Of a stretch of DNA of 64,000 bases, positions 34,980 to 47,200 are shown in pieces. The notes under the pieces were generated by a model that saw nothing but the letters and a program-made list of their open reading frames with translations, was not told where the DNA came from and did no database searches. The stretch is from positions 434,001 to 498,000 of the forward strand of contig JAHQRK010000030.1 in the NCBI GenBank assembly GCA_019828595.1. Reading direction: 5' to 3'. The position numbers and the translations under genes are program-made. This DNA is from Aphanomyces cochlioides (Eukaryota > Oomycota > Saprolegniomycetes > Saprolegniales > Verrucalvaceae). Position 1 is the first letter of the stretch. Each line of letters starts with the position of its first letter.

Positions 34980-35315
34980 TTACTGTTTGAATCCTTCTAA
35001 CAGTAACAACGATGTTAAAACATCGTTGTCGCCAATATCATGAGATGCTTTGCCGTCCTAGACACCAAAATTGAAAATGTGTCAGTGGATTGAAATTCAA
35101 ACCATATTTTTCAGACTCCTATTCGCCCCAGCATCCAACAGAAGTTTCGCAACTTCCACATACCCATTGCTTGCAGCTTTGAGAAGCGCAGTCCAGCCGA
35201 ACTACAGTATTTCATAGCAATGAGCGATAGTTCATGTCAAAATACATTATCTTGGATATTCACAGCAGCGCCGTGAGTCAAAAGTACTTTAACTTTAGCA
35301 GATTGACCAGAAACT
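34980..35315 (-). pseudogene. Ankyrin-exon fragment of the ankyrin/kinase family
   Basis: One complete 99-nt exon (35201-35103) encodes a repeat starting FGWTALLKAASNGYVEV. It is followed by a 45-bp intron and an exon from 35057 starting DGKASHDIGDND, the typical last-repeat exon of the family. That frame meets a stop at 34980. Upstream, about 35315-35246, is a third partial repeat ending LLTHGAAVNIQDN, again with a GT donor. No helical or kinase exon follows and no start exon precedes. It is a stranded remnant. Confidence 0.75.
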
Positions 35316-36877
35316 CATTTCGATCTTGATATTCTGGTACATTTTTTGACTCCAAGTCCAATACAAGACGAGTCATTCGACCAGCAGTTGCAAGATTTTA
35401 TGGCAAAGACGTCGTGGCTTATAAAATTGATTGCTAACTTCAATTCTCATCGCATAAATATTTGACCTTCTTCACTGGAAGGACTCGGATCATTTCAATT
35501 CATGATTCTTAAGCAATTGTGATCTTCCTTAGGAGGGATTAATATAGCAACGTAACTTTTGTTTGTTTCTCCCCCTTCAATAAGCTACAAACTGCCACTG
35601 AGGAGCTTGCTCTGATGTGAATGTTAGGAAGAATCATGTAACCTCTTTGTTATCTCTAAATGACATTTGGTTAGGATGGATTCAAAGCTCTTGAATGGGC
35701 CTCATATCATGGATATCTAAAAACATTTCCAGGAATCACGACATTATGATGTATCTGTAGTACAGTACTGTTTTCAAGGTACACAGCAGTAGATCTTGCT
35801 ATCCATAGATATTCGAGCAATCAGGACGGCAAAATCCTCTTTTCTCGATTCAAACATGACTAAGTATATAACAAAGTACGTTGCTTTCTTGTCAACGGCG
35901 ATGGACTTCTTCTCTGTGATCTAGCCCTGATCTGGTTTTGCATTCCCCAGTTTTCGAGAGCGTCAACCGCTTGCGGACAAAATTGACGTTTATGCTCAAA
36001 TGGTATTTCAACAGCTGTGTCCACTTGGAAGTGCACCTACAACATGACGTCTCTTTGACCAATTTTTCTAGCAACTTTGACGCCTTCGAACAAGGATAGA
36101 TGGTTAATATTGGAGAGTGTTATTGAAAACCGGCTCATTTTTTTATTGTTGAGTGCCCAACATAAACACTAGGATAGTTATTTGCTTGCCACTACCGCTC
36201 GCACAGTTAGAACGGTACTAATGTGGAAAATTCAACATCATGACGGAGCTTCTGTCTTGAGTTCGCCACAGCACAATAACGCCCCCAGTTTATTTTGCAG
36301 TGAACAGCACCACATTAGTACGATACAAGCTAATTCTACTACAAATTATGTTATTCCGTTGCCTTCGAGTAAGGCGGCTTAACCATCCCCCCTTTTAGTC
36401 GTATAGGTGAGTTTCTATAGTCCATCAAGGCTACATACAATAAACAACCCAACAAGAGCCAACTTCAGTGTGTTGTGACATTTTGAAGTGAATTTTGAGG
36501 CTTTAGTGGACAAGATGCACTAACAATGATGTTTTATCGCCCCACTTGCGATATCTAAAGTACATCAGAAGTGCAAAATATAAGATATATGTAGTTTAAT
36601 ATGTAGCAATGAATGAATACTGTAATCCTTCCACTTGGGATCTAGCAGCGTTTCCTTCAGACACTTCAAACTTTGCTGCGCAATGATCGCACTTTGCATA
36701 TCTCGTGAGCATTGTCCATTGTGATTTGAGCTCTGGCGTCGTTTTTCTTGATTTTGTAGACGTCCAGTCTCTTCGTGTATTTTCTTTTGATTTCCAAGCA
36801 ACTGCATAAAAGGAGTCGTGACAAGAAGCTTTCCATCAGATCTAATGCCAAACTCCATCAAAGTTGCCAGAACAGAT
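35316..36877. other. Intergenic, no gene recognised
   Basis: The frame 36565-36861 (minus, about 98 codons, with LQNQEKRRQ and QSLKCLKETL) lies just after the stop of the kinase-less gene. It could be an unspliced extra exon, but I see no convincing donor. The remainder shows no known protein. Confidence 0.4.
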
Positions 36878-39220
36878 TTATGTTAATGTCTTCAGCTGTT
36901 GCTGCATAATGGCTTCGCCGATTCGTTGTTGACAGGATTCACATTGAATGACGAAATTCTCATCGTATGTAATGTTGCCAAGGGCGACTTGACGGTCATA
37001 AAGCTTCAATGACTCTTTGATTTGCATCAACAAATTCTTGTGTTCGTCCTTTTGGTCTTCCTTGGGTAGATCGGCAATAACTTTCAAGTCTTTGTCAAGA
37101 TTGCCCATAACATTCATCGTTCTTCCAAGAATGCTTTGTAAATCGTAGACTGTTCCCACCACGTGGTCATTGAGATTAATGTGTAGATTTTCTGCCGCCG
37201 CGACAAGACGAACTTGGAGACGGACAATCTCAGAACCAATAAGTTGAACCTTCCCTTGTCCTAGAATGTCTTCCATTTGCAATTGCGAAGGATCAATCGT
37301 CTCGAGGATATTCTTGAAATGGCTTTCCATGACTTTCAACACTGCAATGAGAGTTGAAGCTTCATCTGGAGGCCCACAACGAAGGATATGACGGAGAATA
37401 CGTTCAACCATAAGCGCAGTGGTCAAAATATTCTCTTGGTGAAATTGAAATTGCAAGCATTGACTGAGAATGGCAGATCCAACCACGACAATCTCCGATT
37501 TGCTCTTGTCGGCATTTTCTAACACTTGACGAATACGCTCGATGGCTCTTTCAATGCCTAGACGAGTCCATATGAGCACCTGGAGAGTAAAAAAGTCGTG
37601 CGTACTTATTGGTAGTTCAAAGTCGTCAATGGCAGCTTTGATGTCGTCATTGCCAAGACCACGAGCCGTTCGACCATCCTAAATATTTAAAGGAGAAAAA
37701 ATAATTGCCGACTCGCTAACCTTTGTCTTGGCAAGTGTTTCAGCTCCTGCATCCAGTAGAAGACTCACAATGTCCAAATGACCATCCTTCGAAGATAAAT
37801 GCAACGGCGTCCAGCCATGCTAAGCCACAGAAATCAGCAATTAAAACCATAAACTAAAAGTACCATGTCAGCCACACCAACAAAAGACCTGTGGGCCAAT
37901 AAATTCTTGACAATATCCACATGACCAAATCTTGTAGCCCAATGTAATGCCGTATATCCATTCTACAAAATCAATTTTAGACTTGTCATGACCGATTTCT
38001 CACTTACTCTCCCTGCCAAATTAACTGATGCACCATGAGTCAGCAATTCGTTGACAATTTCATCATAGTTGAATCGAGTGGCCCACATCAGAGGTGTCTT
38101 GCCGTCCTGATTGCTCAAATATTGATTTATTCAAGATCTGGCGTTGTGCACCTTGTCAATAGTATTGACAGACGCGCCATGATGTAATAAAATCTTGACA
38201 ATTTCATAATATCCATGATATGAAGCCCATTCTAGAGCTGTGAATCCATCCTAGTCAAAGTTCATTCAGAAAACAGACGAGCTTTATGCTCATACCTTGT
38301 CTTTAGAGTCGACATGAGTGCCGTGATCGAGCAATAGCTTGACAATATCCAGCTTTCCTTGCTTGGAAGCTTCATGAAGCGGAGTTGCATCTTCCTACGT
38401 ATCCAAGTATTCTGTCATGAGACTTCTAAGTATTGTTTCGTACATAATTAGCCTTATTTGCTGAGGGATCAGAGGCTTCCATGAGTGCCACGACGATATC
38501 AAAATGTCCTTGAACGATTGCTCGAAACAATGGTGTTTGTCCGTTCTTTGCCACGAAAATAAGTTTCCGGCAGCTCATCAGTGCACTTACCTCGTTGACA
38601 ATACTTGCTTTGGCCTTTTGTTCAAGCAGAATCTTTACAATCTCGAGATTCCCTCGCGCAGATGCCCAATATAGAGCAGTTTTGTCCTCCTACGCCAAGT
38701 AAGAACGTAATCTTTCGTACACAGACTTAGGTAGGTTTGCTTGTTGACATTGGCATTGTGAGCTAGTAATTCCTTCACAACGTTGAAATGTCCATATTCT
38801 GCAGCCCTGTGCAACGCCGTTTCGTCTCGCTAATGAAAGAGATTTTCCCCGCAACTGCAAAATCTTGCTGTACATGGTTGGATATATCCACACGAGCGCC
38901 ACTGAATAGCAGCTCTTTCACAGTTCCCAAATGTCCTCTCAAACTGGCCCAGTAGAGAGGTGTGTTGCCATGCTAGTTTTAACAATTAGTACAATCCACA
39001 GACAGCATGGACGTACGTTGTCAGTGGAATTCACATTTGCACCGTGTGTCAGCAGAGATCGAACGACAGCTGGGTTGTCTTGTAGAGCAGGGGATGATGC
39101 AGCTTCCAACAACATGGCGGTCAATTCGATATCCGTAGCGTCGAGATACGCCTTCTCTGTCTTGGACTTGAACATGCTTCCAATCTTGTCTGTCATTCTA
39201 CGTGATATTTGCACGACCAT
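36878..39220 (-). pseudogene. Ankyrin plus helical-domain gene without a kinase
   Basis: The first exon (39220-39017) and nine 99-nt exons each encoding an ankyrin repeat (for example HGNTPLYWAS, NGQTPLFRA, DGFTALEWAS) are recognisable. They are followed by the usual last-repeat exon and the helical exon 37557-36878. The helical domain ends at a stop after QQQLKTLT, where relatives run on into the kinase. It is close to the 44283-47496 gene exon by exon. One boundary is faulty. After the exon 38829-38731 the relative has its donor right after the Tyr codon, but here that position reads CTAAG, and none of the nearby GTs keeps the phase. It could be a natural kinase-less variant using an unseen splice, but the faulty boundary and truncation favour a pseudogene. 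Confidence 0.7.
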
Positions 39221-39452
39221 TTGATCGGTTGGATGGCAATTGTTGAATGAGTCTCAAGTGGACGAATTTTGAACGACAAGCTAGCTGAATATACAACCTC
39301 CATATAGATCCAACAACCTCCTAAGATTTCCAAGGATGCAAACGCATGCTTTAAGCAGATATATAACATGTCGTCCAAGCTATTCATCGATTATGGTGTT
39401 GGTCTTCCATTGAGTGTCAGTTTGGTCGGACACCTCTATGAAAAAATATATA

Positions 39453-40739
39453 CTACTCTGTTCCACTTTACTGTGGCCAAACACCTTTGGAGCGACCCTA
39501 AAAATCGATGTCTTGATAAAAAGAAAGCAGAAATCAACACTGCCGCTGCTGTAGACGCAAAGGTGAGAGCGCTTAAACTACCCCAGCACACCTGTCTGCG
39601 CGATATTTCTGCTGCCACCGGCCTCTCTTTGAGCGTGCTTCATCGTGGCATCAAAGCAGCCGTCATCAAACGAACAACCACCAGGCTGAAACCTCTCTTG
39701 ACGGAAAAAATCAAACTCGAGCGTTTGGAGTTCTGCCTTAACCATGTCAACTCAGCAGTCACCGACCCCAATGGGAACCATCCATTCCAGCCAATGATGC
39801 AAATCGTCCATTTAGACGAAAAATGGTTCAACGCTGAGGTCGACAAAAGAGTGGTTTACTTGTGCAAAGGCGAAGAAGCACCAAAGCGCTCATGCAAGAG
39901 CAAACGCTTCATAACAAAGGTTATGTTTCTTGCTGCCGTCTCTGAGCCTTGCTGGGACTATGAGCGCAATTGTTACTTCGATGGACGACTTGGGATTTGG
40001 CCCTTCATTGAGACAGTCCCGGCTAAGCGCAACTCAAGAAATCGTCCCGCGGGCACCCTCGAAACAAAATGTGTCAGTGTTGATGCGGCGCTATATGAAG
40101 AATTTGTTCTGCAAAAGGTGATCCCTGCCATTCGTGAAAAGTTTCCTCACAAGACTGTGTGGTTGCAACAAGACAATGCTTCTCCACATCGACGGATTAA
40201 TGAAGTTGCGCAACTCAATCAATCTACGGATGGCTGGAAGTTTCACTTGCTGCGACAGCCTCCCAACAGTCCGGACTTGAACGTCCTGGACCTTGGCTTC
40301 TTTAGTGCGATTCAAAATCTGCAACACAAGACGTTCAGCAAGTCGATTGACGAAGTTGTGACCGCAACGTTGAATGCTTTTGTCAATCTCAAGCCCGGCA
40401 AATTGAGTGATGTCTTTCACACTCTGCGAGGTGTGATGTGTCTAGTCATTGAACTGAGCGGAGACAACAGATACAAACTGCCTCATTTGCGAAAAGAAGC
40501 CATCAAAAGGCGTGGCGATGAATTGGAAGTGTCTTGTTCGTCTACTGCCTTCGCCTTGGGATGGAGAAACCACTGCGGCCTTCAAGAGAAGATTTGCCAT
40601 GCAAATGCAGGGATTTTGTCCAATTAAGTTTCATTCAAGTTGTTTCATCCAATCATTTTCCTCTATTTTCTGATTTGACCACAGTAAAGCGGAAAAGTTG
40701 AAATTTTGGTTTGGCCACAGTAAATCAGAACGGAGGAAG
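39453..40739 (+). mobile_element. Tc1/mariner-type element with TA target duplication
   Basis: The termini are inverted repeats of about 30 nt sharing TTTACTGTGGCCAAAC, with outer ends resembling CTxCTCCGTTC, a pattern like plant mariner/Stowaway ends. TA dinucleotides flank both sides (39451-39452 and 40740-40741). A second copy of TTTGxCCACAGTAAA lies just inside the right end. The transposase frame begins immediately after the left terminus, so the 5' part of the gene has been lost. Confidence 0.8.
39482..40627 (+). pseudogene. Tc1/mariner-type transposase, N-terminally deleted
   Basis: The frame carries a helix-turn-helix remnant (LRDISAATGLSLSVLHRGI) and a DDE-type catalytic core. This comprises Asp in VHLDEKWF, Asp in WLQQDNASPH, and a third Asp in NSPDLNVLDLGFF about 38 residues later (DDD form). 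The open frame extends upstream to an ATG at 39368, but that ATG lies outside the element. Between the left terminus and the core there is no ATG before PMMQIVH, so the original start has been deleted. The catalytic residues are intact. It sits 150 bp upstream of, and divergent from, the first exon of the kinase-less ankyrin gene. Confidence 0.8.
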
Positions 40740-41110
40740 TACAGTGTATATTCTGTGCTCATAACAGTGTTCGTCGTACCTGTCATTTGTGCAACCCTGT
40801 GTACAACCCTAGTTTGATTGGCTTAAAATATATATTATTGACTTGGAGACTTGACCGTGTGATTCCTAAAGCTCAATGCCCAAGGTCGACCGTGGCCATT
40901 GTCCATATCGTCAAACCCCAAATGCGATTGTATCGGGTCTAGTGTAGGACGTATAAACAAATCAACAATACAAGACTCGTTACATTGACATCGTTCTCTA
41001 CATGGATTACTATCCTTTGCATGGGGGGCAGTGGCAAAGAAGTTTGGTTATGTCTTTCTGCTTTACTACTTTATTGCAATCAACATTTACAAAATCTCGA
41101 ATCTCGTTGT

Positions 41111-41127
41111 GTCGTGCGAAGCACGAC
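41111..41127. repeat. Short hairpin centred on GCGAAGC
   Basis: GTCGTGC, GAA, then GCACGAC: perfect 7-bp arms around a 3-nt loop. The centre GCGAAGC is a known exceptionally stable DNA mini-hairpin sequence. It lies 4 bp from the next, longer hairpin. Confidence 0.85.
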
Positions 41128-41131
41128 GACT

Positions 41132-41199
41132 CACGGGTTTATTTGATTGACCGTGCTGTTGGCGACTACCAACAGCATGATCAATCAAATAAACCCGTG
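41132..41199. repeat. 31-bp inverted repeat with 6-nt loop
   Basis: Arms 41132-41162 and 41169-41199 start CACGGGTTTATTTGATTGA and differ at two positions that could still pair as G-U in RNA of the plus strand. The loop is CGACTA. A transcript would give a hairpin close in size to a microRNA precursor stem, but no expression evidence exists in the sequence. Confidence 0.88.
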
Positions 41200-43530
41200 G
41201 TATATGGCTACCATACACCTAAGATCAGGATGCACTAAGCTGTGGACATTGTAAATCGACGTGTTAAACGATTCTCCCTTTTTGTCCGAAAGCCCTACAA
41301 GGCTAAGCATCCTTCACATGAATGTCAAACGAAAAACTTCATTGTTTATGTGCTGTGTTTGATGAAAACTATATATGTATTGATAAGCTCAGATATGCCG
41401 ACAAATACCGTTCCCGGTTTGCAACCCGTTTATAATGACTTAGTTTGAGTATACAGCAGGGTTGCAAAACGCTTCAAACGATGCAACTCTCACTGCAACC
41501 TTTGTTGCAAATCGAACATGGATCTGCAGCAAATGTACCAGGGATTTTGTGGATGGTACAGTGTAAAAAAAGAGAAACAGCCAATCAGAATTCTAGAAAT
41601 TTGAGATTTACAACTTCGGTTGCAAATGGCTGGTAAAGTAGTAGTATATGCGTACTTGGGAGCCCAAATTTTCGTCGCACTCTTGAAGTCAATGATGTCG
41701 TTAGAATACTCTAGAGCATACTGAACCCTTCCACAGAAGGGAGAGATGAAGCGAAGACGGACTATGCAGCCAATGACATCATTTGCGAGCTCTCTCGAAA
41801 GCGTCGTTGACTAGTTATCGTGGAGTTGCCTTTGGAATAGCAGAAGCATGACGTCGCTTTGTCCAAATGACTCCTTTTATATGTTGTCTATGGCCTTTGT
41901 TTCCCTTTGGGTCTCGTTTTATGATACCGCCCAGAAATACAATTCGATACTTGTAAAATATTATGATATGGATATATTATGTTTCATACTTGACAATAAT
42001 TTGTATGTAAAATTTATTTAAAAGATAAATCCTGTGACAAATTATATTGTAATGTTTATTAGTTTATACAGGTTTAATTGGGGTATATTTCGACCAATAA
42101 TTCCAAAAATAATTGCTCGCACGTCTCAGTTTTCGCATATATCATGTGGAAACGAAAAGTTGCCGAAATGAATTTTTTTCGTCACATTTCGCTGGCTCTG
42201 TTAAATTCACTGTCGACAGAGATTCGTCGAGCAATCGATCGTCGGTCGTTTTGGTTGATAAAATTTGTAGAAACTCAATTGCAATATGCCAGAGGCAAGA
42301 GCTGAATTGGGTGAGATGATACACGTTACAACATGCAATGAGAGCAACGACATTTCGTCACCACGTGTTCGTTGCCTTTGAGTTTCCAAGGCTGAAATGC
42401 CCTTGTAAGGGCCTAGGGCTAGCGGTTTCCCCGTTCCCCGCGTGCTGCAAAGTGAACAATTCGCCTTGAGGGCTGCAAGAAGTGATAGCCAGCCAAGGAC
42501 AACTTAACATTTTTTCACTCTTACAGTCGCAGTTCACACGCACCTCGTTACAAGTCTTCTAGTCCTATTACATTTACTGTAGATCTTGCTCTCAAGACCA
42601 TTGTTTACCTAGTCTTTCACGATACATTAATGCCAATTACATGATACCCCAAGGCGTGGATTCAAGCCATATATCCTGCTTCAAACCATAATTTTGCTAT
42701 ATCCCAGTACTGGATTGCATTTTGAATCATAGCAGTACGATCCCTCTGCTCCAATAAATTTTTCAAGCATATTTGCTTGTTGCTCTCATTGGGTTCAAAG
42801 GAAGAGCGACTGAAGCGGAGATCCGCGCCATGTCGTCTTCTGCATGGTCGTTGTCGAGGCGAAATCAAGTCGCCACGGCGTCAAGAAGAGCGGCCATCTC
42901 CAGTGATTTTTGGATGCCGCGAATGGCTCGCCAGAATATACAAGCGTCACGTGCATTTGCGACGTTTTTAAGTCTCCCCCTGAATGCCTACCACGACTTT
43001 ACAATGCTACATCTTTATGTTTGCTGTGCGCCCAAGAAAGACACGACGAGCGCCAAGTCCAAGGAGGATTGCACAGCCCCCCATGGAATACGCGAAACAA
43101 ATCGAAGCCGCCGTCTAGTCTAACAGAAAGGTCAAGGTAAAATACGCTTGAATTGTTTGTTCTCGTCAGCCCCCCCAGACCAGGGTATCGTATCCCCCAA
43201 AATTCCCCTAGAAAACTTCGAGAGATAGCAAGGACAATGAAGTTGAGTGCGTCGCTGTAAACGCGTGCCATTCAGGTGGACGTTTTAGGTGCTCAACGCA
43301 GGCTCTGCTAGAGTTGGTTCCACTATCGGGGGGAGGGGGCTTTATTTCGTGGTTTTACATTGACTGCTACGGAGATCGTAGATTCCCAAGGGGTCTCCAT
43401 CTCGGAGCCTTACTGCTGATACATTGCCATTTCACGGAAATTCTTGCGCTTCATCCAATCGTCCCAAGGTCGTCAAGAGATCGGTGCGCTTCGTTATGGT
43501 TTCAAGCCCGTCCAGCCTTCTCATACATTA

Positions 43531-43926
43531 CTATAGTGCCGCCACGGCGTATTTCGAGCCACTTAGACATCGTCGAGCGTCTTTCTCGTCAAGGATGATT
43601 CTGCCGTCAAGAGAGAGCGTCGGAGTTACGACTCGGCCATTTTCAGCTTGTCTACCTCGACGAAGCAATTGCTCAGCGTTGCATCCTATACATTCATCGT
43701 TTCCCCCTTTTGATTTCAAGGCTGAATATAGCGTTATGCCGTAGCGCAGCGCTTGTTCCAGCGCCTGTTTGACTTGTTTGAGGCGTACTAGCGCTACTGC
43801 AAAATGCAATACTGTGAGAAAGCTCCAGGAGGATTTCGGGGTGCTACCATTGAGGCAAACCAAGCTTAAAAAGCCCCAGACGTCAGTATTTGTGGGATCC
43901 AAGACGTTGGCTTCGCCTAGAGCCAT
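43531..43926 (-). pseudogene. TPR-like fragment (possibly CFAP70-like)
   Basis: The translation begins MALGEANVLDPTNTDVWGFL. After a possible 52-bp GT..AG intron it continues ALVRLKQVKQALEQALRYG, which together look like one TPR unit with the typical Asp-Pro-x-Asn and Trp pattern. This wording reminds me of the C-terminal TPR region of cilia-associated proteins such as CFAP70, but the match is from memory and short. The following 60 residues are not TPR-like, and no other exon could be joined. It is probably a stranded gene piece; a small partial gene is possible. Confidence 0.35.
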
Positions 43927-44282
43927 CTCAGTGCCTTACAGTCATATAGGTGGATGCAAACAACGCATACACAGCGCCAATATAGCCCCCCCTCGTTCCC
44001 CCTTAGACTGACCAACGCCCAGCCTCGCAGATACCGCCGACGTTTCATGACAATCTCAAAGAAACATTTGATTTCGCTGGCCCCCTCGCTGAATTGAGCA
44101 GGGAAAATGAAGGGGAGTTTTGGGGGTTTGGGGCTTCAAGGGTTGGCACTACTATTGCTGGTAATGCATATATCAGGGCTACAAGTTGTAAATACAAGGG
44201 CAAACGACGCAGTTCATGTGGATCACTGATAAAATGGTTTAGCTTAAAAAATATATCGATCAAAATGAATGTATTACAGGTG
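43927..44282. other. Spacer with a C-run
   Basis: Contains a C-run cluster near 43987-44000 and no gene. It separates the TPR-like fragment from the 3' end of the ankyrin/kinase gene. Confidence 0.4.
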
Positions 44283-47200
44283 CTATAGGCTTTCCACTTG
44301 AGATCTATACCTACACCTGTAAAGGTCTATTACGTCAGATATTGAAGGACGGTCGTTTGGATCTAACCGCCAGCATTTCTCGATTATAGTCCACAGAGGG
44401 TCAAGTTTAGGCTCCCAATTCGGAGGTTTTCCTGGGCGATCCTTCTCTGTTTGAAAGATTTGCTTCAATTGATCATCGGAACAATTTTTGAAGGGAATAT
44501 CGTCACAAAGAATTTCCCAAATAGTCATTCCAAAAGACCACACGTCCGATTTTGTTGTTACATTTCGCGGTGTCATATATTGCTCAGGACTCATCCAATT
44601 CAACGTTTCTGTAAAATTTGTTGTAGTTGTCGAGCTCGCGAGACGCGTAATAGTCCGGCTCAAACCAAAATCAGCAATAGCAACTTTATTTTCAAACGTC
44701 ACCAAGACATTGTCCGCTTTGAGATCTCCATGGACGATATTTGCCTCGTGGATCTTTTGTAACCCAAGCGCAAATTGGTAAATCATTGGAATCAGTGTGT
44801 TTGGTTGGTCGCGTATATAACGACGGATGTTGGTCTTACACAACTCATTGACCAGAAGCAGTCTCGGGATCTGAATGCAAGCACCGACCAGCGGTAATAT
44901 ATATGGTTCGCTCGAGATATTTTTCCATGTGTTGATTTCGTTGGCAATTACGTTTTCCATGTCCGATGAATCGGTTGGCAAAATTGAATCAAATTGTTTC
45001 ACAGCCACAACACGACCTTGGTATGCTCCCTTGGACACTTTGGCAAATCCACCTGGTCCCAATAAAGAGGAATTTGATGCGTCGTAAACAAGATCTTGAG
45101 ACGATATTATCCACGAGTCCTCGATAGATTTTCTTGCAGTAAATTTAAAGCTTGGTTCTTGAATAACTTCACGAATTCGGTGTTGGCACGATTCAATCTT
45201 GGTCACAAATTCTTCGTCGTGGGTAATGTTGTGAAAAACTACTTGACTTGCAAAATATGCCATAACATTTTTCATTTCAATTTCCAATGCACAGTATTCA
45301 TCGATTTGGCGTTCTTTGGGTCCATTGGCAATTTTTTCCAAGACGTTGTCGATATTATTGATTTTGGCCATTGTTTCACTTACCTTGTCGCTTAAATCGT
45401 TTACTGTGCCAACCACTTGATCATTTAAATTGATATGCACATTCTCGGCCGCCTGGACTAGTCGATCTTGCAGCCGTACAATTTCAGCACCGACAAGTTC
45501 AATTTGACCCTGGCCTCGAATGTCGTCTACGTGAAATCTTATTGATTTCGCTTTCGTGATGGTCGCACCAAAATGGTCTTTCACGTCATTCATGACTGAG
45601 ATGAGTGTCGGAGCTATATTTTTTGGCCCACAGCGAAGGATGTGACGCACAATACGTTCAGCAATAAGTCCTGTAGTCAAAACATTCTCCAGCTGAATTT
45701 CAAATTGCAAACACAGTCTGAATATTGCTATTCCAGACGCAACAATGAGTGAATCCAACTTGCGCTTTTCGGCATCTATCAACGCCTGACGAATGCGTTT
45801 GATGGCTCTTTGAATACCTAGGCGAGACCACATGAGCACCTGCCATTTTAGAGAAAATATTGTATACTTATTGGCAATTCAACGTCGTCAATTAATGCTT
45901 TGATAGCATCATTGCCAAGAACACGAGCCGTTTGCCCATTCTACAATATTAAAATTCAGAACGCTAGTCATCTTGTAATATCCACCTGAGTTTTCACTAG
46001 TGTTTCAGCTCCCGAGTCCAATAGTAACTTAACAATTTCCAAATGGCCTTCCCTCGCTGATAAATGCAGCGGCGTATATCCAGTCTACATGCAATTTGAA
46101 GAATGAAATGCAGCAGACATTCAACATACTTTATCAGCCAAACCAAGGGCAGACCCATGAGCAACCAATTCCTGCGCAACATCCAAATGTCCATAGTTTG
46201 AAGCCCAATGCAGCGCAGTGAATCCTCTCTACATGTTAATTTCAGTGAGGACTTCAAGATTTTTTTCGTTTACTCTATCTGCCACATCAATTTCAGCACC
46301 TTTGTCCAGCAATTGTTTGACAATGTCGATATATTTAAAGCGGGCCGCCCAAATTAATGGTGACGAGCCGTCCTAGATATCGCAAGATAATTTTATTGAA
46401 CGGCTGGGAGACAAAGTGTACCTTGTCAATTGTATCAACTTCTGCGCCATGGTCAAGGAGGCTTTTAACAACATCCACATGTCCACAATGGGAAGCCCAT
46501 GCTAGAGCTGTTATATCGTCCTGCTCCAAGTTTAATTTCTAAATACTGAGGCTACACGTACGTTGTCCATCACATCAACATCAATATGATGTTTTAATAA
46601 TTCCTTGACGATATCTAATCGCCCATTTTTCGACGCCTTTTGCAGTGGCGTTTCACCAGCCTAAAGTATAAAGCTCCTAAGATGACAATATCCAAGTTTT
46701 TGCTGTACATAATTGGCCTTGTTTACCGAAGCATCTGGCGCACGTAAGATCGCCACGACGATATCCAGATTTCCATCGACAGTCGCTCGGAATAGTGGAG
46801 TATCGCCATTCTGAATCGAGGAAGTTAGCCCCTTGAAGGTGCAATTGTACATCAAGAGTACCTCATCAGGTATACTTGCTTTGACATTTTTATCCAGCAG
46901 TACATTCACAACATCCAGATATCCTTTCGCTACTGCCCAATATAGAGGCGTTTTATTTTCCTAAATAATATCAAATACCGGTCATCCCTAAACGACGTAC
47001 ATAGGTTTCCTTGTTCAAATTGGGGTTTTGGTCTAGTAGTGCGACCACAATTTTGATATATCCGTTCTCGACTGCCTTGTGCAATGGAGTTTCATCTCTC
47101 TATCACATATAAAGTTTGTCCACAGAGCTTAAAAAATCCTGGCTGTACATGATTGGATATATTCGCACGAGCTCCATTGGCCAGCAATTCCTTGACAGTA

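Larger units (their letters stand above)
40740..43530. other. Intergenic, no gene recognised; two strong hairpins
   Basis: Mostly AT-rich. Hairpins at 41111-41127 and 41132-41199 are listed separately. Around 42780-43530 the DNA becomes GC-richer, with C runs. Several overlapping short frames there resemble no known protein and may be old gene debris. Confidence 0.45.

Noticed and set aside
35103..35201. The ankyrin fragment at 35 kb as an upstream part of the 36878-39220 gene
   Set aside because: It is on the same strand but lies downstream of that gene's stop. It already contains a last-repeat exon ending in a stop, so it is a separate remnant.
39368..39452. ATG at 39368 as the original transposase start
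   Set aside because: It lies outside the left terminus of the element. It can only be a host ATG fortuitously in frame.
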